64,000 nucleotides of DNA from Agriotes lineatus (Eukaryota; Arthropoda; Insecta; Coleoptera; Elateridae), in the NCBI GenBank assembly GCA_940337035.1, contig OW679197.1:62021903-62085902 (forward strand), written 5' to 3'. Shown here piece by piece: positions 37,521-51,806 of this stretch (positions within the stretch are counted from its first letter, which is position 1; the number at the start of each line of letters is the position of its first letter). A program made the position numbers and the translations under genes. Under the pieces are notes generated by a model that worked only from the letters and a program-made list of their open reading frames with translations, was not told where the DNA came from and did not search any database.

Positions 37521-39059
37521 GAGAAATTAGGAGATATTTTAAACATGCGAAATTAAGAAAGTTTAGGTACAACTGTCCCTATATTGGTACATTTAAACAA
37601 TTATATTAATTTAGATACACTTTAAAGAACAAATGTTGCTGCAATTATTATCTACTGAGCAGAATTGTTAACAAAGAACTAAGATGAAAGTTATAGGATT
37701 ATTTTTACGTTCGAATAATGGGTGACAGCTCCAGTTTTGATTTTCAGCTACTTCTGAAAATAAACGACAATTATTATCGGTTCGTTTCTAACTTTGTTGT
37801 AAATATAAAAAATATATAAATAAAACTAAACATAGGTGATTTATAAATAAATACTAAATGCGGTTGCAATTTTTACTTGCAGGTCGTAAATTTTTAAGTA
37901 TTTTTAAACTATGCAGTTTAAGTTTTTAAATCTTCAATGGATTATATTCTCAACTTATCTCTAATCACAACGTTTTCATGTTCAAAATAAAACAAAGAGA
38001 AAGATACTCTTATGTTAGTTGACGTACAACTACGAAAGTGGTACTGTTGGTTTACAGCTTTAATGATGGAGTACGAATGCGTCCCAATATATTTTGACGA
38101 AGTTGTTACACTCTAAAAATAATTTACAATAAGTAATCGAGCCAAAAGTGCACATAGCTAGCTACAGTGGAACACGGGCGCGGGTCTATTCTAAAAGAGT
38201 AGGTGTTTCTGCGCTACTGGATTATTATAAATTCTCGACTAACAGATGGTGGAAGTATCTTAGAAAGAAACGGCCTCGGCGTCGAAATTTAGTCGAAATC
38301 TGGACCACTGGGACTTTACAGAAAAAATGCCGTAACCATGACGTTAGGGGTTTCAAACTGTGTTTTATAAAACTTATTAACAAGATGCCCGTTCTTTGTC
38401 TGGACTACAAATGTTTGTTTTTTGTTCTAAATCTTAAATGAATTCTAGAATGCCCCCTTCCGTCTCACACAATACGCTAAACTAACAAACGCTGCTAAAC
38501 AATATTTTAGGTAAAGAGGAAACATATTCTTTCAAAAACTCTTTTAAAACTCGTATCAAAATAATATCCGATGTAATGGTAATTATAAGAGTTAGGTACG
38601 CTTTAGATATAACGTAATGCTGTGACGAAAATACCGATATGGAGGCTACTACCCCTTAGTTGGAAGTAATGAAGTTCGGAAAGCTCCAGCTTCTTAAAGA
38701 TTTATCTGGTTTTGACGCAGGGCGTTCATCATCTCTGGGATATGTCAAGCAGTAAGGCCGACTTGGTGACATACAGGCTGGGATTTAACTTCCAGTACGA
38801 CTGACCCATGAAAATGGTCGCCTGAACAGTAGCAATGCGTGATTTTTATTCTGGAGTACGCTTTTAAGCGTAGCGCGTATGCAAGAATCCGACCATAATC
38901 TATTATTGAGGCCGGCAGTACTTCATCCACGATAACGCAACTGTCTAACATACAAATCTGGTTAAATACCGACTGTGAAATTACAGCAGAATTATTATAT
39001 TTACAACGAATTTCAGGAGAATATTAAGTTTATTTGGGTGACAATGTTCTATTCGGCAG
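37521..39059. other. Intergenic stretch, nothing recognised
   Basis: Mostly AT-rich. An open frame at 38148-38441 (97 codons) resembles no family known to me and has no splice or promoter support. No repeat boundary identified. Confidence 0.35.
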
Positions 39060-41660
39060 TATTCTTTTAGTTTTATTCGCACGTCTACTTCCAGTGCCTC
39101 TTCTTACGAAGATTGGCGATCATCAATGCTATATGGATATTGGAAGCGGTTGACTAGAGCCTTAGTGTTTATTCTATTCCAGTCGCTAAGATTTTTGAGC
39201 TCTGCGGTTTTCCTACGGCCAGATCTTCGTTTGCTTTCTATTTTACCCTGCATTACTAGCAATTGATATGTTGGATTTCTCATAACGTGAGCAAATTATT
39301 CGAGTTTCTTTTTCTCAATCTTTGAAGAGTTTCCGTTTCGTTTGCCAGTTGTTAGCTAATTTTAATTCGTTGGTCAATCTTCCAGAAAATTTACTTATGT
39401 ACACTCGGGTGCAATTGCCGGCCGCCAGCTGAGTCGAACAAGGCGTACAAGTCTTTAAAGGATTAGTCGGTAGAACAAAACAAGAGATAAATGCCCAGCG
39501 TGAAAACGAATTTTTATGAAATAACGGCGAGTGCACCCAGGTGTTCTAACAAGATTCCGTAAAGTCAAATAGATTATACACAAATACACTTCCTGAAAGA
39601 AAAGCTTTATATAAGGCAGGTAGCCGTAACTAAATCAAACCCTCATAGCTGGCATAATTACAGTATAATTTCAGAATAATCACAGTAAGAAAATCACAAT
39701 ATATATTCGGAGCAGAATCATAGGTTGCCACAAATTATATGCTGCGATTAATAATTTATCAATAAGAATATGAGGTACTTCGGGCAAAGATCACAGCTAA
39801 TATGTACTTACAGTTTCACACAAAAGTTTTGCAATAGCATTATTGCACATATTAAAATAAATCGACTGGCAGGCAAAATTACAGCATAAATTGCTTGGTT
39901 TCGGAGCAAACGCAATACGCGTTCAAGATGTGGGCTCAAGGTCGACGACGTCACGGCTTTCCAGAACCGTTTGGCCCAATTTCGTGCTATGAGTGATTTG
40001 CAACACGACGGCATGGTTAATTAGACCTGGAGGTAAGCCTCCGGGTCGGGTCCTCCTGAGCTCTAATAGCGCATGCAGCAGGGGTTAAACGGCCCTGAAG
40101 ATCCAAAATACCAGCCCAAAATCGCATAAAGCAATCCGCACGTAGAAACGATAGCGAACTGTAATTAATGCTTAGGCACTAGCTGCTGTAAGGAAGGGAA
40201 AGATCCAGGATATCATATAAGAAATACAAAGCATTTCGAAGCGACTCTATACTTACCTTGTACAACTCCAGGCATGTGCGAAGCACTCCAGACATGTGCG
40301 AAACACTCGGTAGCGTAAAAATTGCGACAAATGGCGTGAGATTAAACTTTCCTAATAACGAAATTTGGGACTTGAAACCGCTCCAAGCGCGTAACCAAAC
40401 TTCACACAACCAAACACTAACGGCAGCCTATCAATCCTCCGAAATCGTTCCGAACAATCGCGAGCTATATCAAACTTTCGCAGCAAGGCCAGGAAAGTAG
40501 GCGTGGCGCTACCGCGCGACATACAAACTGAGCAGCCAAAGATATCAGAACCGAAAAGATGCGCAACAATACGAAATCAATACCACATATCTCGAAATCA
40601 AAAGGCGGCGCAATTAAATCGTAACACAGTTTACCTAAAGCTTCGGTGTTTCTAATTTGGTCGGTCCAAGATATTCACAGGATCCTCCTGTACACCCACA
40701 TCTCGATGGTTTCTACTCTATTGCACAGTTTCTTTGTGAGCATCCAACCCTCTAGGACGTAAGATAGATAAAACAAATACGTGCGGACTTTAAGATTAAG
40801 ACTTTGTTTCGATTGCTCAATGCTAGTATCATTTTTATGATATCTCTATCCTGACTATAATCTCCTGCTTTATGTGTCAAGAGTCATTTAAACAACATTC
40901 TAGATATTAGTATTGGCAGACTTTTCAATTTCCTTGTTAGCAGGGCAAATTCTTGTATTATCTGGGCATCTTGCTTAAAGATGATCATAAATTTGGCCTT
41001 TGATAGTTTCACATTGAACTCTCTTTGATTGTTTGCATCGTAGAGTTCTTTCAGCAGGGACTGCAGGCCTTCTATAGTGTCTGCTATTAGTAAAGTGTTA
41101 TCAACATGGCGGATATTATTTATAATTTCTCCATTAGCTGTGATTCCTTCTTGACATTTATCCAGAGCGTCTGCAATAATATCGTCTGTATAGAGGTTAA
41201 AAAGCACTGGAGAGCGAACGCGTCTTTGCCCTACATCTATTTTGATCATATGTCTTCAGTTGTTTCACTTTCTACTCTGGCATTTGCCGTTTGGTGCCAA
41301 TATAGGTTTGCTTTAAATCTTTATCGTCTAAATCAACTTTTTGTAGTAATGGGATTAGCTTGTAATATTTCACTCCATCAATAGCTTTCTCATAATCGAT
41401 AAACCCTATGCACACGTCTTTATTTGTATCCATGCATCTCTGTACTAGAACACGTATCTCAAACAGGGTATCTCTCGTGCCTAATTTTTTCTTGAACCAA
41501 ACTGCAATTCATTCAGTTATTCCTCATACCTTCTATATTTGCGATAATGAACTATTTTTAGGGAATTTTTCAATATGTTGTTCATCAGACTTTTCTTTGT
41601 GTATTCCTGACTTCCTTAGCATTTATGCTATAAAAATGGATTTTAGCCAGTTTTTAGTTA
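39060..41660 (-). mobile_element. LINE reverse transcriptase remnant, minus strand, split by an LTR-like insertion
   Basis: From about 41510 downward: RDTLFEIRVLVQRCMDTNKD, VCIGFIDYEKAIDGVKYYKL, then the open frame 41249-40884 with LFNLYTDDIIADALDKCQEG, GEIINNIRHVDNTLLIADTI and LSKAKFMIIFKQD. These are RT palm blocks; the catalytic YADD box reads HVDN, so the enzyme is dead. The thumb region follows (VETIEMWVYRRIL near 40740-40690). After the insertion at 39350-40626 it resumes at about 39345 with FAHVMRNPTYQLLVMQGKIE, SKRRSGRRKTAELKNLSDWN and the C-terminal SIDDRQSS-type end near 39100. Confidence 0.8.
39346..40630. mobile_element. LTR-like insertion (1277 bp, TGTTA...TAACA) within the LINE, CAGT target duplication
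   Basis: 39350-40626 begins TGTTAGC and ends CGTAACA, with CAGT at both flanks (39346-39349, 40627-40630). Removing it rejoins the LINE coding sequence between RNTEALGKL and the KRKLFK / FAHVMRN segment. It is less AT-rich than its surroundings. No protein was recognised, so a long solo LTR is the simplest reading; a non-autonomous element with similar ends is possible. Confidence 0.65.
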
Positions 41661-42500
41661 TATGCCCTGATCTGTATAATAAAAAGTTGACATACGCAAA
41701 AGGCAAACATAAAACCGTAATAAAAATATAGTGGTTAGCAACGTTATTTGCAAACAGCAAGTGCTCGCAATATCTGGATTATCAGCAAAACAGAATATCG
41801 GGAGCGTAATAACCAACCATTACATAGTTATTTGCCAACAAATATCTAGAAATATACAGTAAATTGGAATAGTAAGTACGTAAGTATGTTGTAGAGTACA
41901 ATTAAAGATCTAAAGTAGAGCAAAAGATAAAGTAATTTTAATTTAACGAAAACCAATGAAAAATTCAACTTAATAATACATATCGGCGAAGAAAAAACGA
42001 AGCGTATTAAAAAAACATGGTAACTAAGGTGTATAAAGGAACAGTGGTCGGGTAGTAACAATAGCAACAAATTATAACCTTCCACCGTGTGTCGGTTGTG
42101 GAACAACCTCAAGATTTGCCAGCTCTGCAGATAAAAAGAGATTTTCCCGAGGCTGTATGCTGCATTCGGAATGGATTGAGGTGTGTACAAGGCAGAACCA
42201 TAAGGCCTATCCACAGAACTACAAAGAAATCTAAAACTTCTAAAACCGAGCCTAACTCAATTAGAAAGTACTTCAGAGATATAAATCGGACTAGAGGAAC
42301 ATTGCATCTACACCCTTATATAGCAGACAGCGCGGAAAATTATGTCCGAATCTTGCGTCGCGAAATCCTATCAATAATGTAACACAATACGGAAACGCTC
42401 TCACTTGCGTGAGACGTGGCCGTGGTTAAGAATGGCGTTTTTAGTGCCATTACCAGTCTAGCTCAGGGTAAAGGGTGTCAACGAAAAACGATGATTGGAG
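41661..42500. other. Intergenic stretch, nothing recognised
   Basis: Contains an open frame at 42089-42382 (97 codons, basic, no recognised motif) and its antisense shadow at 41846-42214. No gene can be supported. Confidence 0.3.
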
Positions 42501-42519
42501 CTCCTGTAGAAAGATAACG

Positions 42520-43930
42520 ATTGGTTTAATAGTTTGTTTATTTTAAAGCTTTTATGCTCTGAGGATGGTGGTCGACCTTGGGGCAGAAAGCGTCAGTCAG
42601 ATCTTCTGGACCTGGAGCTTGCGTCCTAGCGAAGCCCTTTAGAGGCGGGGGCTGTCTCCACGTGCCGGATGACCTGGGGACATAATACACTTCGGCGACA
42701 TGCAGGGGATGCGGGCGGAGGCTTGGGGCATCAGTGCCGCGGTCAGATAGACTCTCGGTGGAGCCGTGCGGAGCCAGGGCGACGATCCTTTGGAGCGCGA
42801 GCTCAGGCAAAGTCCTCCTCGTGGCGCGTGGTTCCTGGGTTCTCAGGTGGACCTGGTGGTGGACGTAGAGCCGGACGGATGGCAGCTGGCGGGACCCACT
42901 CTGGTGCGCAAGCAGCTAGCGCAAACCTAGAGTTTGGGGCGTTTTGGGGCCATGCAGAATGCTTCTGACGGCGACACACTCCGGGTGCAGACCGCTGAAG
43001 CGGACCTCGAGCTTGGGGGCGGCTGGTGGCGGAACCGGACGTCGGATGTTCATGCTTCTCATCCTCGGTGAGCTAAAACTAGGCCGCGCTGGAGGGCGCG
43101 AGATCTAGGAGTTGGCCGGGGCAAAGCCGAACGCAGGCGTTCTAGTAGTTTCTGGGCGGCGTTTGGCATAGTGCAGCTTGCAGCAACACGTGGCTGCGGC
43201 TGCGAATGGCGGCGATGCAGGGGCGGCGAGCTTCCTCTGCGAAGGTTGCAGCTGCCTTCTGTTGTAGATGCAGCGGCGGCGGCAACGTCGACGGCAGCGT
43301 TGATCTCTTCGGCGGATGCGGCGGCTGGCGGACTCCTTCTGTGGATGTAGCGACGGCGGTGGTGACTGACGACGGAGCGGCGGGCTGAGAGCAGCGGCGG
43401 CGATAATGTCGTCGGCAGCGTTGGTCTCCTCGGTGGAGGCGACGGCTGGCGGATTCCTTCTGTGGATATAGCGGCGGCGGTGGCGACTGGCGACGGGGCG
43501 GTGGATTGAGAGCAGCGGCGGCGGCAACGTCGGAGCGATGCGGGCTTCCTGGAAGGGAGCGGCTGCTGTCGTGGTGGCAGGCTAAGCGGTGATTCTCCTC
43601 TGCGCCAGCAGATCCCTGGTTGGATGGGCGACGTCGGCGTGGTCTCGTTTCTCCAGGGTGAACTGAAGTTCTAGCCCTGGAGGAGAGAGGTGATTTGAGA
43701 CTCGAGGATCGATCGAAATGTTTTGTGTGTTTTCTAGGCGCAAGGGGCAGACGGCGGCAGTTTCCTCGGAGCGGATGAGCGGCGCCGGTGTGGAACGGCG
43801 GCAATCCTACTCTTCAGCGGATCTGGGGTTTTAGCCCTGGGGTACCTTTCAAGAGCAAAGCTCGATCGGAAGGTAGAGCAGACTCGAGATCTGAGGATCG
43901 ATCGAATGTTTATTTTCTAAATGCTTGCTT
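42520..43930. repeat. GC-rich, CpG-rich island with 121-bp tandem repeats
   Basis: Base composition changes sharply from AT-rich to strongly GC-rich. At 43270, 43391 and 43512 a unit beginning GCAGCGGCGGCG recurs with a 121-bp period (two full copies and a partial). Farther right, TAGCCCTGG ... GAGGATCGATCGAA occurs twice (about 43672-43735 and 43830-43905). Long minus-strand frames (43142-43804, 43105-43527) are proline/arginine/serine-rich, and because 121 is not a multiple of 3 they change frame at each repeat unit; they look like composition artefacts rather than proteins. It could be part of an LTR element or a satellite-like insert. Confidence 0.6.
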
Positions 43931-46900
43931 TTTATAAAGAGAATGCACCACCCGCCGATTCTCCCAGATTTCAATTTGCCTGGAAGTGGGAGCTAATTTG
44001 TTTGTTTTTAATTTAATTGGGCCGCAGCGTTGTTAATTAACTCCTTCGGCTTTTTTAATAGTAGCCATCGTCTTCCTTATAAAAAGGCGCGTCTAGGGAT
44101 ACCCCACGTGCCTAGAAGCACGTTGATATAAGCCAAGATGATTTTTAGTCGCGGCTTATTTTTATTTGCATGTTCGCATTGAATAATTTATGGTTAATTC
44201 TTACCGGCGCTGGCCAAGTTCTTGGAGTTGACACTTTCGTTCTTACTTACATGAGCTAACCCCTTGAATAGAAGGCTTTTAAGCCTTTCTTTCCCTGTTA
44301 GTTCCTTTGTTAGCCCGCGCGACCGGCGGAATGCGAATTTGCTTAATTCGCACTTCTTTTAGCGGGTCTAAATCTCGGGCTTTCTTTGTCGATTTTGTTT
44401 TATTTGAAGGGGCAATTTTGTTCTACGGACGCTGTTTTAGAAATTCCCTTTTGAGGCCGTGCTGAATTTTTTTGGTGACGGCTGCGTTTGCAGATTCTTT
44501 ATGCGAAAACTGAGGCGGTTTATGAGCGCTTAGCGTCTACTTGTTGCACTATTTTTGGTTAATTAAAACGGCTTGAATTTCTCGATGTTTCTGCTTCTTG
44601 AAAAATCACAGCCAGATTCGAGGGCGTTAACTGGTTAACTGACAGGAGATAAATATTTTAAATAATTTCAAATCAATCAGTTTACTACAAGTGAGTAAAA
44701 GTGTACTATCTTTTTAAACTTTACTTTCATATTGATGTCTAGATATTGTTATGATATTATTATTCCACATGTAAATTGAAATAAATATTACCACAACTAC
44801 TGCATAAGTTTTAATATAAATTTTGCATTTCTCAGGACTTATTAAAAATTATGATTATTTAATTGAGCTTTAATAGCAATAATAAATGGCAAGTTGCCTT
44901 TTATATTCGAATCATTGCCAGCTAATTTCAAATTAATGCGCCAACTAGCATTTGGGAACACACATCAAAGAGTTGGGTTGTAACACCGAACACCGTATAA
45001 CTTTTATTCTTGTATAGCAAATGTCCACTTGTAAACGAGTGACAGATAACCTTTAAAATTGACTGTACACAGAGCTGATCAAACACACAAAACACAGCGT
45101 AATTTGATCGCAAACAATTAATAATTCCACTTCAGGTATTCAAGAACGATGCAATTTATCGAATTAAGTAGTTGGGATAATCTGTATTTGTTTTATTTAC
45201 GTCATAGGTGACGCCAATTCTCTTCTGTTATGGTTGATGGCCAGCTCCCAATTTTGCACAATTAGGTGACGCCAACCACCTAATCTCTTCCTGGAACGTT
45301 CCCTGCAGCTGCTACCTATCTCTGCCTCAGCTGCTTCATGTTGATGTCAACCTCTCTGAACCTCTTGCCTTTTTGTATCGGGCTTGAAAAGTGGACGTCG
45401 TACCTGGATTGCGCTTCTTAGGGACGCTAAGCTCATAATTTCTTTCTGGAGTGCTTTTCGCTGCTGCTGTATTCTTATAATTCGCAAGCAAGGACCCCTC
45501 TACACACTGCACACTGTTATCTGCTTGCGGAAGCTTCAAAACTTACCGAAATATAGCTCTGAATTCGAACACAAATGGGCGAAGCTTTCAGATTAATTTC
45601 CTCTGGTACTGCGCATAAACTCTGCACACGAGCGATTAAATAAAACTAGCAACTGGCACAAAATAATAACTTTTAATGTACGAAATCAATTAAAACTTGG
45701 GAGCCAATATTATCAACAGCTTCTGGCGTGGCTTCCCTAATAAACAATAACATCTAGGTGTCATAACAATAAGTTAACAATTGTTTTAAGTACGTTTTTA
45801 CAATGGTTTCCTTTATTTACTAAATTGTTTTTGCATAAATGTCAATTATGGAACACACTAACCTCACTCTTGATTGCTTTAGTTTATTCAAACGGTTGTT
45901 CTTAAATTTATTAGCACTGTGTTGTAGTCTTATTTCACTTTCAGGTTGCTCTTCACATGCTCTTTGCATTCCTGTACTTCCTTACACTGCTTTGTAACCC
46001 TTCCGCTGTGTTATCAATTGCTGGCATAACGATATAAATACATAACCGCTGCACAAAACTTTTTTAACTCTTTGAAACACCTCTGTTCTTAAGTAAAATC
46101 ACTATCATGTCTTGACGTTATAAAATTAACCTGTCAGTCATAAATTAGGTGTATTTGCCACACCGAGCACAAATCATTGAATAATAAGCTTTACGCAACT
46201 TTCCCGATACTGTTTCATTCAAATACTAGCCTCTGTTAATGAATTTGCAGTTATTGCTAATCATTTCTTATGTAATTATCAACGTTTAGTTGTGACATAC
46301 TGTTACAATAAATAGAATACCAATTCTGGACCTATTTGAATTATCCTTTAGTTTTCGTACGTTTGCAATGCAATCAGAACTGCAGTAGGCATTATACCAT
46401 TACACTATAAACGGTCTCGTGTTACTACTTAGCCCGTTTTCGACGTTTTTATAGTTCAACATCCTTGTTTTATTGGCGCAAAAAGTCGCCTTATGTTATC
46501 GCTTTTAACGCAGTATAGAACAATAAGATAAAGAAATACAATTTTCTGAAGTGGACCCTTGTCCTAATTGGGGTTTACTGTATCGACTAATAAAATAGCA
46601 TTTATTCTTGCACTAGATGGCAAATAAATGCTGGAGAAGCCATTGCGTATTAACCATTAAAGATGCCTGAATTAAGTATTACCGAAAAACTATCCATTTT
46701 TACTTAACTATTGTTATTTTGTTGCATAATTCGTGATTTGATTTGCACAGATTACAAGTCATTTTTAGTTTATAATAAATAACGGCCTACAATGTAGCTG
46801 AAAATCGCTACTTGAGATACTTATTAAATTGAAAAAAAGAAAAATGTATTTTGTAAAAAAAACCTATTCAATGGGCTATCGTTGCCGTTATATGTTCAGG

Positions 46901-47252
46901 TGGCAGTAGTTGAAACTAAACATCCATTTAGATGAAGAAAATTATATTTGCTCTGGAGTGCCAAGAAATGTTACATACTTAAATAAATATTTCGTGTAAT
47001 TTCTTAATGTTCATTTTCGCATCTCAAATTACGGCGAACACTACTTTTGCCAACTGGATTTCTCTGTATGTGCGTAGTACTCGATGATATTCTGTTGTTA
47101 AAATAGAATAGATAGGGTAACTCGTAATGAAAAAATCTTTATGAAAGAATGTCTGCTATACTCATTTTGCCAAGATAAATTTAAGACTTTGCATATAGGC
47201 CGGACAAAAGCTTAGACATAGTTGTATTCATGAATTTTTATATCAATTTCAG
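43931..47252. other. Intergenic or intronic stretch upstream of the potassium channel exons
   Basis: No coding motif recognised. The direct repeat AGGTGACGCCAA occurs at 45207 and 45265. If the channel gene's preceding exons lie in this window they were not recognised; the pore signature could not be found in this interval. Confidence 0.35.
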
Positions 47253-48431
47253 AAAAGCCTAAATATATGTTAATCTGCACCGTTTACATTTTGATTGGTC
47301 TGGCCCTTACATCAACCATAATAGAACTAGTGAGGAGACAGTATCTGCAGTCCTGGAAGCAGCTGCAGGCAATGTCGGGACCTCTGGCGGACACTCTTCG
47401 CAAAATGGCAGATAATGCGCCCGGCCTCGATGTAACGGCCTTCCAGAACGATCTTCGGAAGGTTCTGACAGTGGTAAGTCGACAATAAAATAAATAAGAT
47501 TTTGGGGACATCTCATTCCGGCCCATCGCCTGCTTCTGAAAAACGACACCAGTAATCGCAGCTATAACGAAAACGTCTTTTCGATTCAAATTACACCACT
47601 TCCACTGCGAAGTGGTAGATTATAAATGAGGCTGGTTTAAAATTCATGTGCGATTTATCATGCGGACTGTCAAATATTCACAATGAGTTATCACATATCA
47701 AGTTCCAAATCGACCCTTCCAAATCCATTTTTATCTGAAGTACGATTTCGCCCTTCAGCGAGCGCTAAAGCAGCAATTGACAATTGATAAAACAGAAAAA
47801 TTTGAGAAGGTTAGCCATTTGGTAGTTAATGTAATATCGATTATTAGCATGCTTTTTCCCTCGCAGTTGACATTTTCATCGGAAATGGTGAACTTTAAGG
47901 GTCAATGTGTAAAAGTAAATATTATTTTACGAGTTGCACTGCTTGCTATAATTTTATCATCGCAAACAACTTTTCCTCTCATGTCCTAATTTTAATGTGT
48001 GGGATAAAATAAAGCGGAAATGGGATTTTTCCAAATTAAAAAGGTTGGCTTGGTTACTCTGTAATTAAACGAATTTGGGAAGGGAAAACAGGGCTGAAAT
48101 TAATGTTAGCGTGATCAAATAAAATATTAAAGCAAACACATTAACTATGCGTTTTACATGAAAATAAAAATCGCTCTGATGTCCCCAAAGCTTTCCTTGT
48201 TGTGTTGGAAATACAAGAGTAATGAATTTCAAAATAACGGCCACATAAATTTTCTAGGTAACGATGCCAAAGAAGCTAGCAAATCAAATCGACAGAGGGG
48301 GAAAGAAACACAAACAGCAGGATTGGGAAGACGCCGTCGAAGCAGTGATAAGGGATATCACGGCTGGGGCCAAAAATAAACATCCAGCTCCGCCTGTGGT
48401 CCAGATTGTCATTTATGAAAGTTCAGTTTAG
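47253..48431 (+). CDS. Two-pore-domain potassium channel (TWiK/KCNK-like), last two coding exons
   Basis: Exon 47253-47473 (acceptor TTTCAG, donor GTAAGT) encodes KPKYMLICTVYILIGLALTS, TIIELVRRQYLQSWKQLQ, SGPLADTLRKM and FQNDLRKVLTV: the fourth transmembrane helix and the start of the cytoplasmic tail of an insect TWiK-type K2P channel. The last exon 48258-48431 (acceptor TTTCTAG) continues in phase 0 with VTMPKKLANQIDRGGKKHKQ, WEDAVEAVIRDITAG and PPVVQIVIYESSV then TAG; the VQIVIYESSV end is characteristic of this subfamily. K2P channels are plasma-membrane dimers carrying background potassium current. The first in-frame phase (2 bases) shows that at least one exon precedes; earlier exons with the pore loops were not found and may lie upstream within or outside the window. 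A poly(A) signal AATAAA lies near 48499. Confidence 0.9.
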
Positions 48432-48499
48432 GGGGCGACGGAACCAGTGTCTGGATATGCTCCTAGCCAGTAGCATTATATCTAATCGTTCATGTAAAT

Positions 48500-50690
48500 A
48501 AAAGGATTATTTAGTAAATATTTACTTATTTCGAGCACTTTTACTATTGTAAATAAAGATTTGTGATTGGGTTGCCTTATTCAGCTACGAATTGTTGATT
48601 ATGAAATCTAGTCTAGTGCAATAGTAGTTTTGATCACATTCCCTTTGACATGTATGACCAGTCACATAAAGCAATTTTATAAATGTAATACTCTGAGATT
48701 TAACAGAAATTTGCCAATTTACTTTGCAGTTTGACAGATGAGGTAGTGGGACATTTTTGGAATAATTCTTGTAATCGGTCAGGATTTCTAGAATTTTGAA
48801 AGATCCAGAAAGTGATCAGATACTTTGAGTTTTTGGGAATGTGTTAATAATTAAATAATTGGAATGATCTATTAAAAAATCGATGAAGGCAAAATCATAT
48901 ACGTCAGGAACATATTTTGTAATTTCAATACGCTAATAAGTTGTAGATAAACAGAAAGAACTGTTAATTACATTAGTTGGTTTTTATTTAAATCTTTGTT
49001 TTTCCAGAGTTAATTATTATTAGAATAAAAATATTCTGTTACAACATAAGTTTACTAAAACATGTCTGGTCATTTTTATTTCTGAAAATTTAAAATAAAG
49101 AACCGTACAGTTTTTACTTCCTTTTTTGAATCAAAATTGATGTTTTATAACAAACAAATAAGCGTTTCCACAGTTTGCAAGAATATAGGAGTTTTTCAAT
49201 CCATGAAATATACACTGTGTAGCATTCCGAAAGTTGGATAAAAATCGTCATCATGTTTTGTTTCTAGCATTTATTAATCATATTTTATACGAATCACTAC
49301 ATGTATGTTGCACAAACTTGCTTGTGAAATTATGTGATAATACAATTCATCAACATTCACTGTTTAGTTTTTCATCTTCCCGCATTCCCACTTTTATTAA
49401 TTTGCAGAAGCTTCACATTTAAAACAGTAATATAAGTAAATAACTAAAAATTACGACTTATAATAATACAGTAACTGTAATGTATCTTAAATCGACTCAA
49501 ATAGTATTAATGATCACTATTTTAAAACGATACATCTTGAAATAAGAAGGAACTACTGCAAATAGTAACGTATTATTTATGATGAATTTACGTAAAGATT
49601 GCCAAAACAAATGCTAATTAGGAACACAAATCCTTCTCTCCACAGTAAACGAAGTTTAAACAAACATACAGCAATTATTTATCTTATTAAACAGGTACTT
49701 GCAATCAATCATCTATTAGCAGCTTTATAAACTAGTTACAGGAACCAAAGAAATTATTTAGACTAGCCTGTTTCTTAAATGAGGTTCATTTTTGCTGCAA
49801 TTTATTGCAGTGATATTAATTACAGCAACATACAAGATATAAATTGCAGCTATTCAAAAAATTAAGATGGATGCAACTGGGATTTATAACGACATTTTCG
49901 GGAGAAGGCAGACAGGGTAAGAATAATACTAATTTTGCATTAGCAAGAGAGAGCAATTCAAGCGAATTCATGAAAATATAAGCACCACTGAAGACAGAAA
50001 CGAAAACGGAAAGCTGCATTTTATGACAAACCTGAAAAAACTTGTCAATCATCTGTGTAACCATTGTGTGACATTCTATAATATTCATGCTGTATTTTTT
50101 ACTAATTAGCCACATTATACAATTAAAAACATTAATCATCGAACGTTTCAGGAAACTAGTCTATCAACGTTTACAATGACACGTAATATAATTTAAAAAT
50201 AACAAGGAACGAAGCTCAAAGATAGCCAAGCAAATTACTGAAGACTGAGCTCAAGTAAAAAAGCTGTCGTTGAAAACAGAGGTAGGTTCATATCCCCTAA
50301 CGTTTGTTAATTAATATTTTAAATTTTGTAGTCAAGTAATCGCAACCTTTATAAGGAAGTTTGACGTCAGGCAAGGAATGGAGCAAGAATTTCAGAACAC
50401 GTTTGCGGTGTAACTTTAGAAAAACCAGGTATCTCAGTATAGAGTACAAAGATAGAATTTATAAATTTATTGTAAGACCCGTACTGACACAAACACAAGA
50501 AAACAGTTAATGCGTAATACGTAATGGTTGTCATAAAATTTGTGAAAAGGAGGAGGAAATAGTGGGACAATCACGTTAGCAGAGCGCAACACGACAAGCT
50601 AATTTATTAATGCGAGCAGAGTAGACCGAAGAGCAGAAAGTTGTTGACGTCATCAATAGGCGCACTATAAAGTATTCAAGATAAAGTGTG
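48500..50690. other. Intergenic stretch, nothing recognised
   Basis: AT-rich, short chance frames only; no repeat boundary or gene recognised by eye. Confidence 0.35.
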
Positions 50691-51806
50691 AAGAAAAACA
50701 GGTGTAACACCTATTATAAAAAAATAAGAGAAGAATTTTTACTGTGGCGAAATATCCAAGGGAACAGCATGATACATTATTAGGCTATTTTAATGCTCAG
50801 GTTGAGGAAGAGCACTGCCACCATGAAGTAGTTGGTAAACATACATTGCAGGATATAACTAATGATAACGGAATAAAACTATGTAAATGGGCAGCACAAA
50901 TAAATCTAATGCTAAGCAATATAAAATGTAAACGTATACTGATAATGGAGGAAAGGGAATCATCAATCCAAAACGTAAGAACATTTAGAGGATCATGTGC
51001 AGACTATGACCGCTATTTGGTTGTGGCAAAATGTAAACAAAAGATTACCATAAAGACAGATGCAAATAGAAATGACATACAAAAACTTAGTGGAAAGCCT
51101 AACAGCGGAATCTATAGACACTATAAACGCACAATTAGAAAAAAATAAAGGCAACGACGTGGAACATGAAACGATGAAACAAAGGCCATCGCAATAAAAG
51201 TTATTGGACATAAGCAATGAAGAATGTAAAGTTGTTGTAAAACGAAAGATGTAGAGTAAAATTGCTGCGAACGTGAGAATAAGAAGATATGGAGATATAC
51301 ATAGTAAGTACATCATGCAGAGAAAAAAAGAGAACGTTGGTAGACATTGGAATGGAGGAAATTGAGGACAACAGTACGAATAACAACATATGATACACAT
51401 GTATAAACAAAATGCAAAGCAAAATGGGGTGGAAAATAAAGCTAAGGGTATAAAAGCGAAGGATGAAATACTGTATATGACAGAGAGAAGAAAAAGAAAA
51501 GATGGATGGAACACTTCTCAGAACTACTGAACGATGAAAACCTTGACACACAGCAGAAGAGACAACACTAGAAGTAGAAGAGAAAGCAGTCCTTGAGCCA
51601 TTACAGGATGAGTTTAGTGAAGCTATAAAAGAATAGACAAATCAGCGAAATGATAAAATTGTACGACTAGAACCTGCACGAAAAATTATATAATCTGATA
51701 AGGAATATTTAAAAAAATAGGGAAATGTTATAGAAATGGCGGACGTGGAGTTGTGGTGCCGATATCAAAAAATCTGGTGTGATACACTCACACAACTTCC
51801 TTTTAT